From UBA3537 sp965662485 (GTDB lineage Bacteria; Bacteroidota; Bacteroidia; Flavobacteriales; Flavobacteriaceae), in NCBI GenBank assembly GCA_965662485.1, contig CBFIIL010000001.1:17816-81815 (forward strand): DNA of 64,000 bases, given 5' to 3'. Below are positions 32,378 to 41,645 of this stretch, one piece after another; the stretch's first letter is position 1, and the number at the start of each line of letters is the position of its first letter. The translations under genes were made by a program, and so were the position numbers. The notes beneath the pieces were generated by a model, which was not told the origin of the DNA, searched no databases, and worked only from the letters and a program-made list of their open reading frames with translations.

Positions 32378-33352
32378 CTACAATATTCCCTCTTTGATTA
32401 AGTCATGCAAATGAATGACACCAGCGTATGTGTCGTTTTGAGTAACTAACAATTGTGAGATTTCATGTTTTTCCATCAGTTGCATGGCATCAACAGCCAT
32501 AGCATCAATATCTATTGATTTTGGGTTTTTGGACATAATATCTGCCGCACACAGGTTTGAAAAATCATCGGTTTTGGCCAACATTCGTCTCAGATCACCG
32601 TCAGTAATAATTCCCTGAATTTTATTTTGATTTACAACAGCACTCACACCTAGGCGTTTTTCAGAGATTTCAACAATTACTTCTTTAATGTTTGAATTGA
32701 GTTCAACGCTAGGTTTTTCATTCTGTTCTACGAGGTCTTTTACAGTTAAAAACAATTTTTTCCCTAAAGTTCCACCTGGATGATATTTTGCAAAATCATT
32801 ACTAGAGAAATTTCGCATATGCAAAAGCGATACCGCAAGAGCATCACCTAAAACGAGCTGTGCAGTAGTGCTTGTTGTTGGCGCTAAATTATTTGGACAA
32901 ACCTCTTTTTCAACATAAGAATTAAATACAAAATCGGCCTGTTCTGCTAAAAACGAATTTTTATTTCCAGTGATAGCAATTAAAGGATTACTTGCTCTTT
33001 TTAGAAGAGGAATCAGGACTTTAATTTCTGGCGTGTTACCACTTTTAGAAATACAAATCACAACATCTTTATCTTGAACCAAACCTAGATCACCATGAAT
33101 AGCATCTGCAGCGTGCATAAAAATGGCTGGTGTTCCTGTAGAATTTAATGTGGCAACAATTTTATTGGCAATAATGGCACTTTTTCCTATTCCTGTAATG
33201 ATGACACGACCATTGGAATTAAAAATAAGTTTAACAGCTTCAGCGAACGATTCATCAATCAGGGAAGCGATGTGTTTTACCGCATGACTTTGTTCTTCTA
33301 CAGAGCGTTTAGCGGTTTCAACAATAGCGCTTTTTGATATTAAAGTTTTCAT
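32378..33352 (-). CDS. kdsD: D-arabinose-5-phosphate isomerase, KpsF/GutQ family
   Basis: A 324-residue SIS-domain isomerase that turns ribulose 5-phosphate into arabinose 5-phosphate, the first committed step to Kdo. The SIS domain includes GRVIITGIGKSAIIANKI and CISKSGNTPEIKVL, and the late motif YHPGGTLGKKLF is family-specific. Two CBS domains follow (about 195-320). The open frame reaches 33403, but the ATG at 33350-33352 (MKTLISKSAI) is used because it matches the usual start. It is divergent from recQ. Kdo production fits the Kdo-kinase-like gene at 12488. Confidence 0.93.
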   Translation of the reverse strand: MKTLISKSAIVETAKRSVEEQSHAVKHIASLIDESFAEAVKLIFNSNGRVIITGIGKSAIIANKIVATLNSTGTPAIFMHAADAIHGDLGLVQDKDVVICISKSGNTPEIKVLIPLLKRASNPLIAITGNKNSFLAEQADFVFNSYVEKEVCPNNLAPTTSTTAQLVLGDALAVSLLHMRNFSSNDFAKYHPGGTLGKKLFLTVKDLVEQNEKPSVELNSNIKEVIVEISEKRLGVSAVVNQNKIQGIITDGDLRRMLAKTDDFSNLCAADIMSKNPKSIDIDAMAVDAMQLMEKHEISQLLVTQNDTYAGVIHLHDLIKEGIL

Positions 33353-33494
33353 AAATTTATTGTCTACTATAGTAAATATAGTTATCTTAGAATTGGAATA
33401 CAAAAAAACAAAAAATAACCGTAAAAAACGTTATTTTAATTTATGTTAACTTTTTATTTTAAATAAAAGTTTTTAGTTTGATTTAAACCTTTTA

Positions 33495-35684
33495 ATGAAT
33501 ACAACTTCAGATCAACTCCACACAGCACTCAAAAAGTATTTTGGCTTTAATAAATTTAAAGGCCTACAAGAGCAAGTTGTGGCCAGTATAATGTCAAAAC
33601 GACACACGTTTGCAATTATGCCAACAGGTGGAGGAAAGTCCTTATGTTACCAATTACCAGCATTGATGCAAGAAGGAACAGCAATTGTAGTATCTCCTCT
33701 TATAGCGTTAATGAAAAATCAGGTTGATGCCATTCGTGGAATTTCAGATAAAGAAGGCGTTGCTCATGTTCTTAATTCCTCTCTAAATAAAACAGAAGTA
33801 AAACAAGTAAAAGCAGATATAGAATCAGGAATAACAAAGCTACTTTATGTTGCCCCAGAATCTTTAGCTAAAGAAGAAAATACTGAGTTTTTACAAAATC
33901 AAACCATATCTTTTATGGCTATTGATGAAGCGCACTGCATCAGTGAATGGGGACATGACTTTAGACCTGAATACCGCAATTTGAGACGTATCATTCAAAA
34001 AATAGGAAACAATATTCCAATTATTGGACTAACCGCTACTGCTACACCAAAAGTTCAAGAAGATATTCTTAAAAATCTTGCAATTACTGACGCCAATACA
34101 TTTAAAGCGTCCTTTAATCGTCCAAATCTTTACTATGAAATTGTTCCAAAAACCCAACAAGTCGATAACGATATTATTCGATTTATCAAGCAAAACCAAG
34201 GCAAATCAGGTATTGTTTATTGTTTAAGTAGAAAGCGAGTAGAAGAACTAGCACAAATACTACAAGTCAACGAAATCAAAGCACTTCCATATCATGCTGG
34301 TTTAGATGCAAAATCACGATCTAATCATCAAGATATGTTTTTGATGGAAGATGTTGATGTTATTGTAGCAACCATAGCCTTTGGTATGGGGATTGACAAA
34401 CCTGATGTACGTTTTGTAATCCATCATGATATTCCAAAAAGTATTGAAAGTTATTATCAGGAAACCGGTCGCGCTGGACGAGATGGTGGCGAGGGGCATT
34501 GTTTGGCTTATTATTCCTATAAAGACATAGAAAAGCTTGAGAAATTCATGCATGGAAAACCTGTTGCAGAGCAAGAAATTGGCTTTGCGCTTTTACAAGA
34601 AGTGGTGGCGTTAGCAGAAACGTCTATTTCGAGGCGAAAATTTATTCTACATTATTTTGGGGAAGAATTTGATAATGCAACAGGCGAAGGTGGTGATATG
34701 GATGATAATGTCCGTTTTCCAAAAAAGCAAGTTGAAGCTCAAGACCAAGTAGAAATGGTTCTTAATATGGTTTTAAACACCAAAGAAAAATATAAAACAA
34801 AAGATCTTGTAAAGGTTCTTACTGGAGAAGAAAATGCTTTAATTATTTCTCATAAAACTCATGAACAACCGTTTTTTGGACAAGGAAAATCTAATGAAAA
34901 TCATTACTGGATGGCGCTTACACGACAGGTATTGGTTTCAGGGATGCTAAAAAAAGATATAGAATCTTATGGGGTTGTAAAAATGACAGACAAAGGATAT
35001 GAATTTTTGAGATCCCCAAAGTCATTTATGATGGCTGAAGATCATAATTATGCCAACGATTCTGCCTCAATTAGTAAAAGTTCAAAAATTGAAACAGACA
35101 AAACCTTGTTTCGTATGCTAAAAGATTTGAGAAAATCTAATGCTAAAAAATTAGGTGTTCCTCCATTTGCAATTTTTCAGGATCCTTCTTTGGAAGATAT
35201 GGCACTTAAATATCCAATTACTATAGAAGAACTCCATAATATTCACGGTGTTGGCGAGGGAAAAGCAAAACGATACGGAAGAGATTTTGTATCTCTTATT
35301 GAGCGTTATGTTGAAGAAAATGACATAATTCGTATAGAAGATTTAGTCATCAAGTCCACAGGGTCAAATTCATCATTAAAACTTTATATCATTCAAAATA
35401 TTGATAGAAAATTACCCTTAACAGACATTTCGTCTGCAAAAGGAATGGAAATGAATGATTTTTTAACTGAACTCGAATCCATTGTGTTTTCTGGAACAAA
35501 ATTAAATATCAATTATTGGATTGATGAAATTTTTGACGAAGATCAACAAGAAGAAATTCATGAGTATTTCATGGAATCTGACACCGACAATATTGACGCA
35601 GCCATTGAAGAATTTGATGGCGATTATGACGAAGAAGAACTTCGTTTGTATCGTATCAAATTTTTTAGTGAAGTCGCTAATTAA
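33495..35684 (+). CDS. recQ: ATP-dependent DNA helicase RecQ, without zinc-site cysteines
   Basis: A 729-residue RecQ helicase for recombination and repair. Walker A is MPTGGGKSLCYQ (K48), the DEAH box AIDEAHCISEWGHDFRPEYR (143-146), motif VI QETGRAGRDG. The RQC region and a C-terminal HRDC-like domain (GVGEGKAKRYG near 585) follow. The four-cysteine zinc site expected after the helicase core is missing: the first Cys is Ser in SISRRKF and the CxxCxxC block is replaced by ATGEGGDMDD (394-403). An acidic tail closes the protein. It is divergent from kdsD. Confidence 0.95.
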   Translation: MNTTSDQLHTALKKYFGFNKFKGLQEQVVASIMSKRHTFAIMPTGGGKSLCYQLPALMQEGTAIVVSPLIALMKNQVDAIRGISDKEGVAHVLNSSLNKTEVKQVKADIESGITKLLYVAPESLAKEENTEFLQNQTISFMAIDEAHCISEWGHDFRPEYRNLRRIIQKIGNNIPIIGLTATATPKVQEDILKNLAITDANTFKASFNRPNLYYEIVPKTQQVDNDIIRFIKQNQGKSGIVYCLSRKRVEELAQILQVNEIKALPYHAGLDAKSRSNHQDMFLMEDVDVIVATIAFGMGIDKPDVRFVIHHDIPKSIESYYQETGRAGRDGGEGHCLAYYSYKDIEKLEKFMHGKPVAEQEIGFALLQEVVALAETSISRRKFILHYFGEEFDNATGEGGDMDDNVRFPKKQVEAQDQVEMVLNMVLNTKEKYKTKDLVKVLTGEENALIISHKTHEQPFFGQGKSNENHYWMALTRQVLVSGMLKKDIESYGVVKMTDKGYEFLRSPKSFMMAEDHNYANDSASISKSSKIETDKTLFRMLKDLRKSNAKKLGVPPFAIFQDPSLEDMALKYPITIEELHNIHGVGEGKAKRYGRDFVSLIERYVEENDIIRIEDLVIKSTGSNSSLKLYIIQNIDRKLPLTDISSAKGMEMNDFLTELESIVFSGTKLNINYWIDEIFDEDQQEEIHEYFMESDTDNIDAAIEEFDGDYDEEELRLYRIKFFSEVAN

Positions 35685-35732
35685 TTTCTATAGATTTTTT
35701 CGTTTTAATTAAAAAGTTTTTCAAATCCTGCT

Positions 35733-35740
35733 TACCTTTG
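35733..35740 (+). promoter_or_regulatory. Candidate -7 element of the PPIase fusion gene
   Basis: TACCTTTG matches TAnnTTTG and lies 33 bases before the ATG at 35774. No TTG is found at the standard distance upstream. Confidence 0.4.
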
Positions 35741-35773
35741 TGCCATTAAAAATTAGAACCAAATACAAAACAA

Positions 35774-36706
35774 ATGCAAGACGGTTTATATGCCAAGTTT
35801 ACAACTTCAAAGGGAGAAATTTTAGTCAATTTAGAATTCCAAAAAACACCAGGAACAGTTGGTAACTTTGTGGCACTCGCTCAAGGAAATTTAGAAAATG
35901 ATGTCAAAAAACAAGGACAACCTTATTATGATGGATTAAAATTCCATCGTGTTATTCCAGACTTTATGATTCAAGGCGGTTGCCCACTGGGAACAGGAAC
36001 AGGAAATCCAGGCTACCAATTTGATGATGAATTTCATCCAGAATTAAAGCATGATCAACCTGGAATTTTATCAATGGCAAATGCAGGACCAGGTACAAAT
36101 GGAAGTCAGTTTTTTATTACTCATACACCAACACCATGGTTAGACGGAAAACACACTGTTTTTGGTAAAACCATTGAAGGTCAAACGGTTGTAGATGCAA
36201 TAGCCCAAGGCGATACTATTGAGTCTTTAGAAATTTTGGCTGTAGGAACTGATGCAGAAGCATTTAATGCTATAGAGTCATTTAGAGTTTTTGAAGGTTC
36301 TCGTGCAAAACGTATTGAAGCTGAAAAAGCAGCTATCGAATCGGAGCTCGAAAAATTAGCTAGCGGATTTGAAAAAACAGAAAGCGGACTACGCTATCAA
36401 ATTATCCAAAAAGGGGAGGGTAAACAAGCTCAAAAAAATGATGTTGTTTCTGTCCACTACAAAGGTCAATTGGTAGATGGAACTGTATTTGATTCTTCTT
36501 ATAAACGTAATGATCCTATTGAATTTACACTGGGTGTAGGTCAAGTTATTCCAGGTTGGGACGAAGGTATTGCATTACTACATGTAGGCGAAAAAGCTCG
36601 ATTTGTAATACCAAGTGCATTGGCTTATGGAAGTCGAGGTGCAGGAGGGGTTATTCCACCAAATGCAAATCTTATTTTTGATGTTGAATTGGTGGGTATT
36701 AAATAG
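35774..36706 (+). CDS. Dual-domain peptidylprolyl isomerase: cyclophilin fused to FKBP
   Basis: A 310-residue protein with two unrelated prolyl isomerase folds. Residues about 5-160 form a cyclophilin (FHRVIPDFMIQGG, GSQFFITH, WLDGKHTVFGK). A charged helical linker of about 40 residues follows. Residues about 205-310 form an FKBP (VSVHYKGQL, GTVFDSS, VIPGWDEGIALL, AYGSRGAGGVIPPNANL). The active-site residues of both domains appear intact. No signal peptide is seen, so it is probably cytoplasmic. Dual-family immunophilins are known, including in Flavobacteria. It is flanked by recQ and pyrG and is probably a single-gene unit. Confidence 0.93.
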   Translation: MQDGLYAKFTTSKGEILVNLEFQKTPGTVGNFVALAQGNLENDVKKQGQPYYDGLKFHRVIPDFMIQGGCPLGTGTGNPGYQFDDEFHPELKHDQPGILSMANAGPGTNGSQFFITHTPTPWLDGKHTVFGKTIEGQTVVDAIAQGDTIESLEILAVGTDAEAFNAIESFRVFEGSRAKRIEAEKAAIESELEKLASGFEKTESGLRYQIIQKGEGKQAQKNDVVSVHYKGQLVDGTVFDSSYKRNDPIEFTLGVGQVIPGWDEGIALLHVGEKARFVIPSALAYGSRGAGGVIPPNANLIFDVELVGIK

Positions 36707-36737
36707 ATTTTTACTACCTATTTTTAATTTTAACAAA

Positions 36738-36822
36738 GCAAACAAATCAAATAAATATGATTGTTTACAAACAACTAAATTTTATTCGTAAAATTTAAAT
36801 AGTTATTTGTAAATTTGTTTGC
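36738..36822 (+). repeat. Inverted repeat and dyad upstream of pyrG
   Basis: A ten-base perfect inverted repeat, GCAAACAAAT at 36738-36747 and ATTTGTTTGC at 36813-36822, flanks a smaller dyad TTGTTT-AC-AAACAA at 36761-36774. The right arm overlaps the candidate -7 element of pyrG, so a regulator or an RNA structure could act there. Chance in AT-rich DNA is possible. Confidence 0.4.
36810..36817 (+). promoter_or_regulatory. Candidate -7 element of pyrG
   Basis: TAAATTTG matches TAnnTTTG and ends 20 bases before the pyrG ATG at 36838. No properly spaced TTG is visible. Confidence 0.4.
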
Positions 36823-36837
36823 GTTTATAAGCGTACA

Positions 36838-38457
36838 ATGACACAAACCACAACGAAATACATCTTTGTTACAGGAGGTGTGAGTTCCTCTCTTGGAAAA
36901 GGTATTATTGCAGCCTCACTTGCAAAACTCCTTCAATCCCAAGGTTATCGTGTTACTATCCAAAAGCTTGATCCATACATTAATATTGATCCCGGAACAC
37001 TCAATCCTTATGAGCATGGCGAATGCTATGTAACAGATGACGGTGCAGAAACAGATTTGGATTTGGGACATTATGAACGCTTTTTAAATGTCCCGACCTC
37101 GCAAGCCAATAATGTAACTACAGGTAGAATTTATCAAAGTGTTATTGATAAAGAACGCCAAGGTGTGTTTTTGGGTAAAACAGTCCAAGTAATCCCTCAT
37201 ATTACTGATGAAATAAAGCATCGGATTAAATTATTGGGTTCTTCTGGAGATTATGATATTGTTATAACTGAAATTGGTGGAACAGTTGGTGATATAGAAT
37301 CCTTACCCTACGTTGAAGCTGTACGCCAGTTGAAATGGGAAATGGGCAATGACAACGCTATAACCATTCATCTTACCCTCATTCCTTATCTTTCTGCTGC
37401 TGGTGAATTAAAAACAAAACCCACTCAACATAGTGTAAAAACACTTATGGAAAGTGGAGTTCAAGCCGATATTTTGGTATGTAGAACAGAACATGAATTA
37501 GGGCAATCTATTCGTACAAAACTTGCTCGTTTTTGCAATGTAAAAGAAGAATGTGTTATTCAATCAATTGATGCTTCAACTATATATGATGTTCCAAATT
37601 TAATGCTTGAAGAAGGGTTAGATAAGGTTGTTTTAAGACAACTAAATTTAGAACGGCACAATCCTGATTTAACGTCTTGGAATACATTCTTAAAAAGACA
37701 TAAAAACCCAACTAATGAAGTCACTATTGGTTTGGTTGGAAAATATGTAGAGTTACAAGATTCTTACAAATCTATCTTGGAAGCTTTTACACATGCTGGT
37801 GCATCAAATGAAGTTAAAGTCATTGTAAAATCTATACATTCTGAGCATATTACATCAGAAAATGTTTCAGAATTATTATCGGAACTAAACGGTGTTCTAG
37901 TTGCACCAGGATTTGGAGAGCGAGGCATTGAAGGAAAAATTGAAGCCATACGTTATGTTCGAACAAACAATATTCCATTTTTTGGTATTTGTCTAGGAAT
38001 GCAAATGGCCGTTATAGAATTTGCTCGAACAGTTCTAGGGCTTGCCGATGCTAATTCTTCTGAAATGAACGAAGCCACCAAAAATCCTGTTATTGATTTG
38101 ATGGAAGACCAAAAACAAATTGAAAATATGGGTGGAACAATGCGTTTGGGAGCATGGGGCTGTACGCTATCACCGTCATCCACTGCATATAATGCTTATA
38201 ATAAGAATTCTATCAATGAGCGCCACAGACATCGTTATGAATATAACAATTCATATAAAACGCAATTAGAAGAAAAAGGAATGATATCCACAGGAATTAA
38301 TCCTGATACAGGTCTTGTTGAAATTATAGAAATTCCAACACACCCTTGGTTTGTTGGTGTACAATATCATCCAGAATATAAGAGTACTGTAGCTAATCCA
38401 CACCCTTTATTTAAAGCATTTATTGAAGCGGCTCTAAGACATAAAAAATCAAATTAA
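36838..38457 (+). CDS. pyrG: CTP synthase
   Basis: A 539-residue enzyme that aminates UTP to CTP using glutamine. The N-terminal synthase domain has FVTGGVSSSLGKGIIAASLA and DPYINIDPGTLNPYEHGE. The C-terminal class I glutamine amidotransferase has GICLGMQMAVIEF (nucleophile Cys) and the catalytic HPE in QYHPEYKS. Length and motif order are standard. It is followed after 48 bases by yidC on the same strand. The 131-base gap upstream holds the inverted repeat described separately. Confidence 0.97.
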   Translation: MTQTTTKYIFVTGGVSSSLGKGIIAASLAKLLQSQGYRVTIQKLDPYINIDPGTLNPYEHGECYVTDDGAETDLDLGHYERFLNVPTSQANNVTTGRIYQSVIDKERQGVFLGKTVQVIPHITDEIKHRIKLLGSSGDYDIVITEIGGTVGDIESLPYVEAVRQLKWEMGNDNAITIHLTLIPYLSAAGELKTKPTQHSVKTLMESGVQADILVCRTEHELGQSIRTKLARFCNVKEECVIQSIDASTIYDVPNLMLEEGLDKVVLRQLNLERHNPDLTSWNTFLKRHKNPTNEVTIGLVGKYVELQDSYKSILEAFTHAGASNEVKVIVKSIHSEHITSENVSELLSELNGVLVAPGFGERGIEGKIEAIRYVRTNNIPFFGICLGMQMAVIEFARTVLGLADANSSEMNEATKNPVIDLMEDQKQIENMGGTMRLGAWGCTLSPSSTAYNAYNKNSINERHRHRYEYNNSYKTQLEEKGMISTGINPDTGLVEIIEIPTHPWFVGVQYHPEYKSTVANPHPLFKAFIEAALRHKKSN

Positions 38458-38505
38458 AATTATATTTAATTTGGATCACACAATTGACCAATTAAGTTTC
38501 TAAAT

Positions 38506-40380
38506 ATGGAAGAAAAAAAATTAGACATAAATTCACTCATTGGGTTTTTACTCATTGGAGCAATTCTATTGTACATGTTGTGGCAAAACCAACCCACGCC
38601 AGAACAACTTGCAGCAGAACAACAAGCAAAGGAGGTACAAATTGATGATAGTCCCAATCAAAAACCTGAAAATAACATCCTTGAAAATATTCAAAACACC
38701 TCAAATGATCAGCAAAAATCTAGATTAGGAGCTTTTGCATATTCTTTGGAAATACCTTCAGCCACCGAAAATTTTACCATACTAGAAAATGATGTTTTAT
38801 TATTAAAAATAAACAACAAGGGTGGCGGAATTTCAGAAGCTAAGCTTAAAACTTTTGTAAATTATGATTCTGTCCCTGTATATCTTATTAAAGATAAAAC
38901 AGCGCGTTTCAATTTGAGTTTTTCAACTTCGGATAATCGTACTTTAAACACTTCAGATCTTTATTTTGAACCCACATTGAAAAGAGAAGGTTCCAACAAG
39001 GTTTTATCAATGAAACTAAAAGTATCAGAAGATCAATATTTGGAGTACCTATATACAATCACATCAGATGATTATATGTTAGGTTTTGACATACGTTCCA
39101 AAGGTCTCTCAGGAGTATTAGATTCAAATAAAAATTCAAATTTTGAATGGGATTTTAAAGCTTTAAGACAAGATCAAAGCATAACTTTTGAAAATCGCTA
39201 CACACGACTTTCATACGAATACGAAGGAGATAAAACTGGAAAACTTTCTCAAGCAGGTGAGGATGATGAAACTTTGGACAAGGTGTCTTGGATTTCATAC
39301 AGACAGCATTTTTTTAGCTCTATTTTAGTGCCAGATTCTCCTCTAAGTAAGGTTGAATTAAAGTCTTTTGATTTAGTAGAGGATGAAACGGTCGATACCG
39401 TTTTTACAAAACGTTATAACACAAAATTTCCGTTGACATATTCATCTGGTGAATTGGCACAAAGCATGAGTTTATATTTTGGACCAACATATAACAAGGT
39501 GCTAAAAAAATATGATAAAAATCTTGAAAGCAGTATTCCTTTTGGATGGGGTATATTTGGTTGGATCAATAAGTCAGTATTTAGTCCATTGTATGCATGG
39601 CTCAGTAGTTTTTTATCCTATGGAATTGCGATTATAGTAATGACCATAATGGTTAAAATATTGCTTTCATTTGTTCAATACAAGCAATTTTTATCTCAGG
39701 CAAAAATGAAAATATTGAAGCCTGAATTAGATGCCATTAGAGCAAAATATAAAAAGGATAAAATGAAGGCTCAGCAAGAAACTCTTGCATTGCAAAACAA
39801 AGCAGGAGCAAGTCCTCTTAGTGGATGTTTACCTGGATTGCTGCAAATTCCAGTATTTTATTCTTTATTTATGTTTTTCCCAATTGCATTTGAACTACGT
39901 CAAAAACCATTTTTATGGGTAGAGGATTTGAGCTCCTATGATACTATTGCAGACTTACCATTTAATATTCCATTTTATGGCGATCATATCAGTTTATTCC
40001 CAATTTTGGCCTCTATTGCAATATTCTTTTATATGCGAATGACAACAGGTCAAAACATGGCAAGCCAACCGCAACAAGAAGGTATGCCAGACATGGCAAA
40101 AATGATGAAATATATGATATATTTTTCACCGCTTTTGATGTTGTTTTTCTTTAATAATTATGCCTCAGGTTTGAGTTTATATTATTTTGTTTCAAACCTT
40201 ATTAGTATTGGAATTATGCTTGTCATAAAGAACTATATCATTGATGAAGAAAAGGTATTAGCAAAAATTAATGTGAGCAAGGCAAAGCCCAAAAAACAAA
40301 GTCGTTTTCAAAAGAAAATGGCTGAAATTATGGAGCAAGCCGAAAAACAAAAAGCCGCCCAAGAACGTCGTAAAAAATAA
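38506..40380 (+). CDS. yidC: Membrane protein insertase YidC
   Basis: A 624-residue Oxa1/YidC insertase of the Gram-negative type. An N-terminal membrane anchor (LIGFLLIGAILLYMLW) is followed by a large periplasmic domain of about 300 residues, then the insertase core from PLYAWLSSFLSYGIAII. The core contains GASPLSGCLPGLLQIPVFYSL and ends with several spans. The C-terminal tail is basic (KPKKQSRFQKK, then AQERRKK) and would bind ribosomes. It follows pyrG, an arrangement I consider usual in Flavobacteria. Confidence 0.96.
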   Translation: MEEKKLDINSLIGFLLIGAILLYMLWQNQPTPEQLAAEQQAKEVQIDDSPNQKPENNILENIQNTSNDQQKSRLGAFAYSLEIPSATENFTILENDVLLLKINNKGGGISEAKLKTFVNYDSVPVYLIKDKTARFNLSFSTSDNRTLNTSDLYFEPTLKREGSNKVLSMKLKVSEDQYLEYLYTITSDDYMLGFDIRSKGLSGVLDSNKNSNFEWDFKALRQDQSITFENRYTRLSYEYEGDKTGKLSQAGEDDETLDKVSWISYRQHFFSSILVPDSPLSKVELKSFDLVEDETVDTVFTKRYNTKFPLTYSSGELAQSMSLYFGPTYNKVLKKYDKNLESSIPFGWGIFGWINKSVFSPLYAWLSSFLSYGIAIIVMTIMVKILLSFVQYKQFLSQAKMKILKPELDAIRAKYKKDKMKAQQETLALQNKAGASPLSGCLPGLLQIPVFYSLFMFFPIAFELRQKPFLWVEDLSSYDTIADLPFNIPFYGDHISLFPILASIAIFFYMRMTTGQNMASQPQQEGMPDMAKMMKYMIYFSPLLMLFFFNNYASGLSLYYFVSNLISIGIMLVIKNYIIDEEKVLAKINVSKAKPKKQSRFQKKMAEIMEQAEKQKAAQERRKK

Positions 40381-40408
40381 GATAAAATTCGTCTTGAGTT
40401 ATATTTCA

Positions 40409-40416
40409 TAACTTTG
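40409..40416 (+). promoter_or_regulatory. Candidate -7 element of mnmA, close to the start codon
   Basis: TAACTTTG matches TAnnTTTG and ends four bases before the ATG at 40421. The nearest TTG upstream (40394-40396) is only 12 bases away, shorter than usual. If used, the mRNA would have almost no leader. Confidence 0.4.
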
Positions 40417-40420
40417 TAAA

Positions 40421-41611
40421 ATGAAAACAGTTGTTGTTGGACTTTCTGGTGGAGTAGATTCTAGCGTAGCTGCATACTTACTCAAAAAACAGGGCTATAA
40501 TGTGATTGGATTGTTCATGAAAAATTGGCATGACGATTCTGTTACAATTTCTGATGAATGTCCATGGCTGGATGACAGTAACGATGCTATGCTCGTAGCT
40601 GAAAAATTGAAAATACCATTTCAAACTGTTGATTTGAGTGAAGAATACAAGGAGCGTATTGTGGATTATATGTTTCGTGAATACGAACAAGGTCGCACAC
40701 CAAACCCTGATGTTTTATGCAATAGAGAAATAAAGTTCGATGTTTTTCTTAAAATAGCTCTTTCTTTAGGCGCAGATTTTGTTGCCACAGGTCATTATTG
40801 CAGAAAAGCTGAGGTTAATTCCAACTCAAAAACACCAACCTATCGCTTATTGTCTGGTTTGGACACAACCAAAGATCAGTCCTATTTTTTATGTCAACTT
40901 TCTCAAGAACAGTTATCTAAAACGCTTTTTCCAATTGGCGAATTAACAAAACCTCAGGTTAGAGAAATTGCTCAAGAATTAAATTTAGTCACAGCCAATA
41001 AAAAGGACTCTCAAGGCCTTTGTTTTATTGGAAAAGTACGCTTACCAGATTTTTTACAACAAAAACTTAGACCGAAAATAGGAGATATAGTAGCTATTCC
41101 AAGTACATCTGAATCCTACAATCAAATTCTACCCGTTTTTAATACTAAAGAAGAAGCCCTAGATTTCAAATCCAAAAAACATATTTATTCAAAAGAGAGC
41201 GGTTCGGTTATAGGGAAACATCAAGGTGCTCATTTTTTTACAAAAGGTCAACGAAAAGGATTGGCAGTTGGGGGTACAAAAGAGCCATTATTTGTAATTG
41301 ATACTGATGTTGTTGAAAATATAATTTATGTTGGTGAAGGTAAAAATCATCCAGGACTACTGCGAAACACATTATTTGTTCCAAATGATGATCTACATTG
41401 GGTTCGTCCAGATTTATCATTAAACCCTAATGAAGAGCTAGATGTAATGGCTCGCATTCGCTATCGACAACCTTTAGAAGAAGCAACGCTTTATAAATCT
41501 AACACAGGTTTATATGTTTCATTTAAAAATCCACAAACCGCTATTACTGAAGGGCAATTTGTAGCTTGGTATTTAAACGATGAATTAGTTGGTTCGGGTG
41601 TAATTTTCTAA
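40421..41611 (+). CDS. mnmA: tRNA-specific 2-thiouridylase MnmA
   Basis: A 396-residue ATP-dependent enzyme that thiolates U34 of Lys, Glu and Gln tRNAs. The PP-loop GLSGGVDSSVAAYLL is at the start. The catalytic cysteines are in NPDVLCNREIKF and in GLCFIGKV, and the tRNA-binding segment includes DTTKDQSYFLC. An extra stretch of about 25 residues (AIPSTSESYNQILPVF, then SKKHIYSKESGS) separates the catalytic and C-terminal beta-barrel domains, making it longer than E. coli MnmA (368 aa). It is 40 bases after yidC. Confidence 0.95.
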   Translation: MKTVVVGLSGGVDSSVAAYLLKKQGYNVIGLFMKNWHDDSVTISDECPWLDDSNDAMLVAEKLKIPFQTVDLSEEYKERIVDYMFREYEQGRTPNPDVLCNREIKFDVFLKIALSLGADFVATGHYCRKAEVNSNSKTPTYRLLSGLDTTKDQSYFLCQLSQEQLSKTLFPIGELTKPQVREIAQELNLVTANKKDSQGLCFIGKVRLPDFLQQKLRPKIGDIVAIPSTSESYNQILPVFNTKEEALDFKSKKHIYSKESGSVIGKHQGAHFFTKGQRKGLAVGGTKEPLFVIDTDVVENIIYVGEGKNHPGLLRNTLFVPNDDLHWVRPDLSLNPNEELDVMARIRYRQPLEEATLYKSNTGLYVSFKNPQTAITEGQFVAWYLNDELVGSGVIF

Positions 41612-41645
41612 ATTGTATTATTGTTTTAAAAACAATAAATTCATT

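Noticed and set aside
33412..33437. Hairpin AAAATAAC/GTTATTTT between kdsD and recQ as a terminator or riboswitch
   Set aside because: The stem is pure A/T except one pair, the gap is a divergent promoter region, and no T run or conserved aptamer is seen; it could be chance.
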